In this document: positions 58,317 to 64,000 of the stretch, one piece after another
Numbering within the stretch: position 1 is the first letter of the stretch
Layout: each line of letters starts with the position of its first letter
Source: Acidimicrobiales bacterium
Lineage (GTDB): Bacteria; Actinomycetota; Acidimicrobiia; Acidimicrobiales; Aldehydirespiratoraceae
Reading direction: 5' to 3'
Length of the DNA stretch: 64,000 nt
Assembly: GCA_029263175.1 (NCBI GenBank)
Contig: JAJCXZ010000077.1
Span: forward strand, 62,001-126,000
Position numbers and translations under genes: made by a program
Notes under the pieces: model-generated
What the model was told of the DNA's origin: nothing
Databases searched by the model: none
Seen by the model: the letters and a program-made list of their open reading frames with translations, nothing else

Positions 58317-58892
58317 ATGGACCCCCTCGAAGCCCTCAGCCAGTCAACTCGTGAGTTCGAAACCCGCCTTCGTCAGGTGACCGAGGATCAGTGGGATCGG
58401 CCAACACCCTGCACCGAGTGGAACGTACGTGCTCTGGTCAACCACATCCTGTTGGGGACTCGGATGAGTGTCCAGCTCCTGGCCGGTGACACACGAGCGG
58501 ACGTGGTCGCCCAGCTTGGCGATGACTTGATGACCGACAGTCAAGACCCCGTTGCCGACTTTCTCGCCCTCGCCACCGACATGCAGAACGGTTTCGCCAC
58601 AGCTGGTGGGTTGGAAGGCACTGTCGACCACCCAATGGGCGAAATCCCGCGCACGATGTTCATCGGGTTCCGCATTCTGGACAACGCCACGCATGCGTGG
58701 GATCTCGCCCGTGCCATCGGCGCGGACGAGACTCTGGATGCCGACCTGGTCAGCCGCATGTGGGACGACATCCAGCCAATGGCGGGCGGACTGGGCGCGC
58801 TGGGAATCTTCGGCGACAGCGCGTCAGGAGACGTCGGCGACGACGCGCCGCAGCAGACCCGCTTCCTCGACTTGGTTGGTCGCCGACCGTAA
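58317..58892 (+). CDS. TIGR03086-type DinB/mycothiol-dependent protein
   Basis: 191 residues from the ATG at 58317. It contains RPTPCTEWNVRALVNHILLGT, the TIGR03086/mycothiol maleylpyruvate isomerase N-terminal signature, with the metal His in NHIL. The other metal histidine is in FRILDNATHAWDLARAIG. The family is a four-helix metal-binding bundle found mainly in Actinobacteria and linked to mycothiol-S transfer. A paralogue lies at 62201-62842. It stands alone downstream of a divergent MDR gene. Confidence 0.88.
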   Translation: MDPLEALSQSTREFETRLRQVTEDQWDRPTPCTEWNVRALVNHILLGTRMSVQLLAGDTRADVVAQLGDDLMTDSQDPVADFLALATDMQNGFATAGGLEGTVDHPMGEIPRTMFIGFRILDNATHAWDLARAIGADETLDADLVSRMWDDIQPMAGGLGALGIFGDSASGDVGDDAPQQTRFLDLVGRRP

Positions 58893-58978
58893 GGCGCTCT
58901 CAGTGCCATGAGCCAGGCGAGGCATCCCCGAAATCTTCTACTATCGAACATCCGTAGTACAAGCGAGGGGAGATCAAG

Positions 58979-59392
58979 ATGAGCGAAGCGCCCTCAGGGG
59001 ACCTCATGAAGCAGATGTCGGTGGCCGAGTGGACGATCGGCGGTGGAGCCGCATGGCTTCTCGTCGTCTGCTTTCTATTCGGGAACCGGATCCAATACGA
59101 GTACTTCGCGACGATCGCGACGATCGATGCGCTTCTCTCCATCTTCATCTTGCTGGCGATCTACGCCAAGCGCAGCGGTGGCGAATCCGCCTGGAACAGT
59201 CTCTACCCCGGGTCGCTCAACGCCGCCGGCGCGGCGCTCGTGATCATGACTGCTTTCGATCTGATCAACGGGTTGGCCAATGACTTCAGCCAGTCGGGCG
59301 AGTTCTACGAAGTGACGCTCTATTTCGCCGCGGCGGCCGTCGCGGCCGGCCTTTTCCTTCTCCGCCAGGAACAGCAAGCACCTGCCGCGTAG
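58979..59392 (+). CDS. Hypothetical four-helix membrane protein
   Basis: 137 residues with four membrane segments (EWTIGGGAAWLLVVCFLFG, FATIATIDALLSIFILLAIYA, AAGAALVIMTAFDLINGLA, VTLYFAAAAVAAGLFLL) and short loops. There is a GAGGGGA Shine-Dalgarno before the ATG. No cysteine pair, charged helix residue cluster or other transport signature is visible. The upstream region has a possible -10 hexamer (TACTAT at about 58941). The family is unknown to me. The GH5-type lipoprotein follows after 80 bases and need not be linked. Confidence 0.6.
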   Translation: MSEAPSGDLMKQMSVAEWTIGGGAAWLLVVCFLFGNRIQYEYFATIATIDALLSIFILLAIYAKRSGGESAWNSLYPGSLNAAGAALVIMTAFDLINGLANDFSQSGEFYEVTLYFAAAAVAAGLFLLRQEQQAPAA

Positions 59393-59472
59393 ACCGCGTC
59401 GCAAGCCGGTCGCATCCACCCGCGACGAAGGCACCGCGCCAGGTGCATAGTCTGTGGATCGGGAGGATCCGG

Positions 59473-61122
59473 ATGCGCAGTCGACTGCTGTTGTCGCTTG
59501 CCCTCGTGGCGGCGGCGTGCTCCGGAACCGCTGATTCGACCGGAACGACTTCCGAAACGTCGATCGCCACCGCAGAACCAGCCGGGCCGGTCCGAGAGCC
59601 GAACTGGATTGCAATCGATAGTGATGGGTTCACCGATCGTCGTACAGGCGAGACGTTCGTGCCGCGGGGCATCAATCTCATCCGTAAACGGCAGCCGATG
59701 TTCGCCAGCTACGACCCGGACTGGGTTGACGATCAGCTCGACGAGATCGTGTCCATGGGGTTCAACACGGTCCGGTTTTTCTTTGATCTCTGCAAACGAT
59801 GCCCGTCGAACGACGACGGCCTCACGCCACAATTCCTCGATCAACTCACCGACGTGCTCCACAAGATCGCGGATCGTGGAATGGTTGCTTTGCCGGCGCC
59901 GATCGATATTCCCGATCCGGGTTTCATGGCGAACGTGCCGTGCTGTGACACGTTCGGCGGTGGCAGGAACTCGCTCTACCTCACCCAGGAGGGTCACGAG
60001 ATTTCCCAGGAGTTCTTCACCCAGGTCATCGAAGGCGTGACCGAACGTGGCGCACCACTTCACGCCGTCCTTGCATGGGAGCTCGTCAACGAGCACTACA
60101 TGTCACGCAGCGTCGCACCGCTGAGCCTCACCGAGGGCTTGGTGTCCACCGTCGACGGCGGCACATACGACATGAGCGACAACAACGCCGTCGAGCAAAT
60201 GTACGCCGGCAACCTCGTGCTCTGGATCAACAACGTTGCCGAGGCAGTTCGTCAGGCCGACCCGGGCGGATATGTGACGATGGGGTTTTTCCCCGCCGAC
60301 GACCCTCAGTCGGGGCGCATCGGTCCGAACGAGCTCTGGTCGATGCCACGACCGGCGATCTACGAGTCGTCGCTCGACTTCGTCGACCTTCACGCCTATC
60401 CGGGCGGCGGGCACAAATGGGAGGACGTTGCCGCGCTGTTCGGTCTCGACATGGAGCCGCCCGTCCCCATCATCCTCGGTGAGTTCGGTGCCTTTCTCGG
60501 CGTATACGCCGACCCGATGGCCGGAGCGGCCGGCATGGCGAGATGGCAGGTCCAATCGTGCGAGGTCGGCTTCCAAGGTTGGCTGCTTTGGCTCTGGGGC
60601 GATGATGTCGACGACGAATCTCATACCGCCGATGTTGACGATGCCACCATCGCCCGGGCGGTTTCACCCAATCTGCGACCGGATCCATGCGCCGTGGGGC
60701 CGTTCCTGAACCTGAACCTCGCGCTCGACAAACCGGCCACAGCGTCGGCGGAAGAGTCGGAGGAGTTCGCCGCCAAGTGGGCTACGGATGGCAGCATCGG
60801 GACGTCGTGGAGCGCGGCCGCAGGGCCCCCGCAATGGATCGAGATCGATCTCGAGGAAACCACCGCCGTCCAACGTTTCGAGATCGTGCTCGGCGGTGCA
60901 AGCGAGCCAGCCGCCCAACGCCACAGGATCTACGTTCGCGACGCCCAAGAACCCGCACCCGGCCGTCTGGTGGGCGAGATCTCAACGACTGCACGCAACG
61001 AAGACCGGCTCGTCCTCGAGCTCGATGAGGCGGTGAGCGGAGTCCGATATGCGAGAATCGAGACGCTGCAATGGGACAGCTGGGTCATCTTCAACGAGGT
61101 CGAGGTCTACGGCCCGACATGA
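59473..61122 (+). CDS. GH5-like glycoside hydrolase lipoprotein with C-terminal F5/8 (discoidin) domain
   Basis: 549 residues from the ATG at 59473; ten extra codons upstream are not signal-like. The lipobox is VAAAC at about residue 16, followed by a Thr/Ser-rich linker. The TIM barrel (about 40-400) has GINLIRKRQPMFASYDPDW, the acid/base Glu207 in WELVNEHY (the NE motif of clan A) and the nucleophile Glu337 in IILGEFGAF. The tail (about 410-549) is a discoidin fold with KWATDGSIGTSWSAA and VIFNEVEVYG. It is tethered outside the cell and probably cleaves a beta-linked glycan, with the discoidin domain gripping the polymer. Confidence 0.85.
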   Translation: MRSRLLLSLALVAAACSGTADSTGTTSETSIATAEPAGPVREPNWIAIDSDGFTDRRTGETFVPRGINLIRKRQPMFASYDPDWVDDQLDEIVSMGFNTVRFFFDLCKRCPSNDDGLTPQFLDQLTDVLHKIADRGMVALPAPIDIPDPGFMANVPCCDTFGGGRNSLYLTQEGHEISQEFFTQVIEGVTERGAPLHAVLAWELVNEHYMSRSVAPLSLTEGLVSTVDGGTYDMSDNNAVEQMYAGNLVLWINNVAEAVRQADPGGYVTMGFFPADDPQSGRIGPNELWSMPRPAIYESSLDFVDLHAYPGGGHKWEDVAALFGLDMEPPVPIILGEFGAFLGVYADPMAGAAGMARWQVQSCEVGFQGWLLWLWGDDVDDESHTADVDDATIARAVSPNLRPDPCAVGPFLNLNLALDKPATASAEESEEFAAKWATDGSIGTSWSAAAGPPQWIEIDLEETTAVQRFEIVLGGASEPAAQRHRIYVRDAQEPAPGRLVGEISTTARNEDRLVLELDEAVSGVRYARIETLQWDSWVIFNEVEVYGPT

Positions 61123-61190
61123 CGCCGAGAAACTGCCACTCCGGTTGATCCCAGGGTGGTCGTTCCGTCAGCGTCCGAATGGCGCCAGTC

Positions 61191-62138
61191 TCAGCGGTAG
61201 AGCCTTTCGAGCGCACTGCCGATTGAGGCGAGGTGGTCGCGCACGCCCTGCGGGCCGGTGATTTCGAGCCATTCGATGAGCCCGGCAAGTTCGCCGGCGA
61301 GGGCGTACTCGTTGTGACCGCGAATCACGATCTCGATCCGGCCGTCGGGCGCGGAACCGCCGACTTCGAGGCGTCCCCCGAGCATCATCCGGAGCAGGCC
61401 GAGTCCGTCGGGAGCGCACATGGCCTGGGCCTCGATTGGGGTGCGCATTCGGTCGACCTCGTCGGCGATTTCTCGCCAGCTCTCGGCCAGGTCGAATCCC
61501 TCGGGTCGTTGGATGGGATCGTCGGTCAACTCGACCGACGAGACACGGTCGATCCGGAAGGTCCGTCGACCGGCCTCGGTGGTGGAGACCAGGTACCACG
61601 TTGGGCCCTTGGCGACGATGCCCAGTGGGTGGACGGTCCGCTCGGTTTCGGAGCCTTTGCGATCGGCGTAGCCGAGGCGCACCTGGACGCCTCGGATCAC
61701 CGCCTCTTGGAGTTCGTCGAGAAACCGGGGTGGTCGGGGCTCGAGCAGGCTGGATCCCCAGAGTTGTTGGTCTACGACGACTGATGTTGCGGCTGCCTGG
61801 GCCTGCTCCCGGAAGGTCTCGGGCAGCGCGCGCACGAGTTTGCGCAGAGCGGACTTCACAGCCGGGGTTGCGGTCGAGGCCGGTCCGGCCACCAGGAAGA
61901 GGGCGCGGGCCTCGGTCGCGGTCAGCCCGGAGAGGTCGGTGCGAGCGCCGCCCAAGAGGCGCCATCCGCCCCCGCGGCCCTGGGTGGAGTACACGGGCAC
62001 CCCGGCCATGGCCAAGGCGTCGAGGTCGCGGCGGGCGGTGCGCTCGGAGACCTCCAACTCCAGGGCGACCTCGGAGGCCGTGACCTGCTCGCGTTGTTGC
62101 AGTAGCAGGAGGATGGCTACCAGCCGGTCAGCTCGCAC
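61191..62138 (-). CDS. WYL-domain transcriptional regulator (YafY/DeoR-like)
   Basis: 315 residues. The N-terminal winged HTH reads MRADRLVAILLLLQQREQVT, then ASEVALELEVSERTARRDLDAL. GVPVYSTQGRGGGWRLLGG is the wing. The WYL domain lies at about residues 140-220, with VRLGYADRKGSETERTVHPLGI and the WYL-type triplet in KGPTWYLVSTTEAG, then RTFRIDRVSSVEL. A WCX domain follows. Ligand is unknown; WYL domains may sense nucleic acids or small effectors. It diverges from the TIGR03086 gene at 62201, and the palindrome at 62158-62182 sits 19 bases from both starts. Autoregulation is the simplest reading. Confidence 0.92.
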   Translation of the reverse strand: MRADRLVAILLLLQQREQVTASEVALELEVSERTARRDLDALAMAGVPVYSTQGRGGGWRLLGGARTDLSGLTATEARALFLVAGPASTATPAVKSALRKLVRALPETFREQAQAAATSVVVDQQLWGSSLLEPRPPRFLDELQEAVIRGVQVRLGYADRKGSETERTVHPLGIVAKGPTWYLVSTTEAGRRTFRIDRVSSVELTDDPIQRPEGFDLAESWREIADEVDRMRTPIEAQAMCAPDGLGLLRMMLGGRLEVGGSAPDGRIEIVIRGHNEYALAGELAGLIEWLEITGPQGVRDHLASIGSALERLYR

Positions 62139-62157
62139 CCACCCACACTTTCACATC

Positions 62158-62182
62158 AAACCGGTCACTTGGTGACCGGTTT
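62158..62182. promoter_or_regulatory. 25-bp operator palindrome in the WYL/TIGR03086 divergent promoter
   Basis: AAACCGGTCAC (62158-62168) and GTGACCGGTTT (62172-62182) are perfect inverted arms of 11 bases around TTG. The site lies centrally in the 62-base gap between the divergent start codons at 62138 and 62201. It is the natural target of the WYL regulator and could control both genes at once. Confidence 0.75.
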
Positions 62183-62200
62183 ACCGGCAACGATGGCACC

Positions 62201-62842
62201 ATGATCAAACCGACCAGTTCAACCACCGACCACCTCGTGGATCCCCGGCCAATCCTCGAGCGTGCCATCGCAACCGGCGGGGTCGTCATTGCCGGCGTCC
62301 GGCCAGAGCAGCTCACGGATCCGACGCCATGCACGGACATGAACGTGCGAGTACTCGTTGGCCACCTGGTCGGCGTGCTTGATCGCGTTGCTGCGCTCGG
62401 AAACGGCGAGGATCCTTTCGCAGTCACCGAGACCCCCGTCCCCGATGATCGCTGGGCCGATGCGTGGACGGAATCAGGGAGACGAGCCGCGAGTGCCTGG
62501 AGCGACGACGCCGTGCTCGGACGACCCATGGCACTGCCGTGGATCGAAGGCAGCGGCGCGGAGGTGCTGACGTCCTACTTCTCCGAGCTGACCGTCCACA
62601 CCTGGGATCTCGCGACGGCGACCGGTCAGCGGCCCGACTGGGACGAAACAGTCGTGGCCGCGGCACTCGAGGCACGCAAGATCCTCCCGGCCGAGAACCG
62701 TCTGGCCCTTTACGAGGAGATCTCGACCGCGATGGGCCTCGACGAGGTCGCCGTCCCGTTCGCCGAGGCCGTCCCGGTCCCCGACGACGCCCCCGGCATC
62801 GAACGCCTCGTCGCATGGAACGGCCGGAATCCGCGTCGCTGA
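62201..62842 (+). CDS. TIGR03086-type DinB/mycothiol-dependent protein
   Basis: 213 residues. DPTPCTDMNVRVLVGHLVGVLDR is the family signature, with the metal-binding His in GHLV, and a second His lies in YFSELTVHTWDLATATG. The end SDDAVLG... region is longer than in the paralogue at 58317. It is expected to adopt the four-helix metal-binding fold of mycothiol-dependent maleylpyruvate isomerase. It is divergent from the WYL regulator and shares an operator-like palindrome with it. It is therefore probably the regulator's main target, perhaps induced by an electrophile or drug. Confidence 0.88.
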   Translation: MIKPTSSTTDHLVDPRPILERAIATGGVVIAGVRPEQLTDPTPCTDMNVRVLVGHLVGVLDRVAALGNGEDPFAVTETPVPDDRWADAWTESGRRAASAWSDDAVLGRPMALPWIEGSGAEVLTSYFSELTVHTWDLATATGQRPDWDETVVAAALEARKILPAENRLALYEEISTAMGLDEVAVPFAEAVPVPDDAPGIERLVAWNGRNPRR

Positions 62843-62923
62843 TCGCTCGCTCGTTCGAGTTGGCGACCGTCTGCAGTCGTGGAGCCCTGGATTCTGACCC
62901 CGACGGGTTCAGAGTCTTCAGAC

Positions 62924-62951
62924 TTGCGCGAGCGTCGGTCGGATCTAGGAT
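62924..62951 (+). promoter_or_regulatory. Sigma-70-like promoter of the PEP-utilising enzyme gene
   Basis: TTGCGC (62924-62929) and TAGGAT (62946-62951) are separated by 16 bases and precede the ATG at 62985 by 33 bases. Four of six bases match consensus in the -10 and three or four in the -35 element. The upstream TIGR03086 gene ends 81 bases earlier, so an independent promoter is needed. Confidence 0.4.
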
Positions 62952-62984
62952 GCGACACTTGGACGACCGTGAAGGTAGGTAGGC

Positions 62985-64000
62985 ATGACTGAGTGGACTC
63001 CACCGGGACCGGGCCCGTGGCAACAGGACTCGGCGCACACCCCCGTGTCGCAGACCACCATCATGGCGGAGGTCTACCCGGCAGGCTTCAATCGCGGATT
63101 CACCGAGACGTTCGCCCGCTACGGCGTATTGCTCGACCGTCTCGCGATGGGCGTGGTCAACGGATTCACATACCACCAGCCACAACCGTTCGACATGCCC
63201 GGACCCGACGGCCCGATGTCCCCCGATGAGATTCACGCGGAGTTCGGACGACGGCTCGGTGTTGCCGCGCAGATGCTCGAGACGAAGCTGTGGCGTCAAG
63301 ACCTCAACGACTGGGACACCGACTGGAAGCCGAAGGCGATCGCCCGACATCGCGAACTCGGTGGCGTCTCGCTCGGCGACCTCGATGACGCGGCGCTCCT
63401 CGAGCATCTGAACGACGTCGCCGCCCATGTCACCGAGATGGTGTACCAACACCACCGATTCAACATGGCGGCGATCTTCCCCGTGGGGGATTTCGTGCTC
63501 CATGCGAGCGGATGGACGGGTCGACCGCCCCACATGTTGCTAAACGTGTTCAACGGCTATTCGCCGATCTCGACAACACTCCCCGATGAGATGCGCGCTG
63601 CAGTTGCTGCCGTGCGGGCGAGCGACGCGGCGCGTCAGCTTGTCGAAGGAGCGGGCGACGCGGCCCGACGGCTGGCGGAGTTGCGTGCGTCCGTACCCGC
63701 CGTCGACGACTACGTCGCCACTATCGAATGTCGAGTGATCGACGGATTCGATCTGACCAACCCGACGCTTCGGGAACAGCCTGAGGTCGTGCTCGGAAAA
63801 CTGGCTGCCGGCCTCGAGGCCAAGCCTGACGAAACCCGGCTCCGTTCCGATGAGTTCGCCGACGATGTGCGCGCCGCCGTGCCGGCCGAGCATCGAGAAT
63901 TCTTCGATGAGTTGCTCGGCGATGCGAGAGCGAACTATCGGCTGCGCGACGAGCGCGGCATTTACAGCGAGATCACCGCGATGGGGATTCTGCGGCTCAC
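62985..64000 (+). CDS. PEP-utilising enzyme-like protein, N-terminal part
   Basis: The frame runs from ATG 62985 to the right edge without a stop, giving 338 complete codons. The visible part is rich in helices: AEVYPAGFNRGFTETFARYG, FPVGDFVLHASGWTGRPP and LLNVFNGYSPIS. The last residues (DARANYRLRDERGIYSEITAMGILRL) resemble the central region of PEP-utilising proteins, related to PEP synthase and phenylphosphate/rifampicin phosphotransferases, that precede a mobile His domain. The His domain itself would lie outside the window. The start follows GAAGGTAGGT. Family assignment is moderate and rests on the last 30 residues. Confidence 0.5.
   Translation, partial: MTEWTPPGPGPWQQDSAHTPVSQTTIMAEVYPAGFNRGFTETFARYGVLLDRLAMGVVNGFTYHQPQPFDMPGPDGPMSPDEIHAEFGRRLGVAAQMLETKLWRQDLNDWDTDWKPKAIARHRELGGVSLGDLDDAALLEHLNDVAAHVTEMVYQHHRFNMAAIFPVGDFVLHASGWTGRPPHMLLNVFNGYSPISTTLPDEMRAAVAAVRASDAARQLVEGAGDAARRLAELRASVPAVDDYVATIECRVIDGFDLTNPTLREQPEVVLGKLAAGLEAKPDETRLRSDEFADDVRAAVPAEHREFFDELLGDARANYRLRDERGIYSEITAMGILRL

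Noticed and set aside
1-64000. CRISPR arrays, insertion sequences, integrases, rRNA genes and riboswitches
   Set aside because: No regularly spaced repeats, transposase or integrase motifs, rRNA-like stretches or known aptamer cores were seen on reading both strands.

Overview
The window is one continuous stretch of high-GC, gene-dense actinobacterial chromosome. Genes run in short operons, many with 4-base ATGA or GTGA overlaps. CrgA, a DevR/DevS-type two-component system, a mycobacterial-style dCTP deaminase, PPOX flavoproteins, an F420-type LLM oxidoreductase, DinB/mycothiol-type proteins and an Sfp-type PPTase all point to Actinomycetota. The gene mix (form II Cox hydroxylase, BMP nucleoside importer, many catabolic oxidoreductases) best fits an Acidimicrobiia-like free-living heterotroph. 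That placement is inference, because no rRNA is present.

Layout. 1-2.8 kb: the tail of a reductive-dehalogenase-like iron-sulfur protein, small conserved genes, then a kinase-like gene lying between a tRNA-Gly(CCC) gene and a 25-bp copy of its 3' end. 2.9-6.6 kb: a DevRS-like regulatory cluster with a universal stress protein, a PPOX flavoprotein and an unknown protein. Two intergenic sites in it share a DosR-box-like motif. 6.7-8.0 kb: thymidine kinase and dCTP deaminase. 8.0-13.4 kb: CrgA, a thiolase that has lost its catalytic residues, DoxX, a lipoprotein, a PPTase, a MOSC protein and a lipoprotein PPIase. 13.4-18.1 kb: a complete BMP-type nucleoside ABC importer with a recognisable promoter. 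18.2-23.9 kb: acyltransferase, YqeC, and an operon of MDR reductase, P450, thioesterase and hydantoinase.

24-38 kb is the metabolic core: CoxE and CoxD homologues facing left, then an MFS carrier, CoxG and CoxSLM facing right (form II, AYRGAGR). A pita-bread hydrolase without metal ligands, a maleate-isomerase/EutA-like protein and a fused HyuA-HyuB (5-oxoprolinase type) follow. Together with the nucleoside importer, YqeC, hydantoinase and a nucleoside hydrolase at 51 kb, this suggests import and oxidative or hydrolytic breakdown of N-heterocycles such as nucleobases, hydantoins or creatinine-like compounds. The actual substrate cannot be read from the sequence.

38-64 kb is more ordinary accessory metabolism and regulation: DUF808, HD-GYP, SDR, LLM oxidoreductase, MFS carriers, a cNMP-binding protein, amidohydrolase, homocysteine methyltransferase, and a MacB/LolD-like ABC system next to a truncated RND efflux remnant. 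It ends with a GH5-discoidin lipoprotein, a WYL regulator with a clean operator palindrome, and the start of a PEP-utilising enzyme cut by the right edge. No CRISPR array, IS element or integrase was seen.
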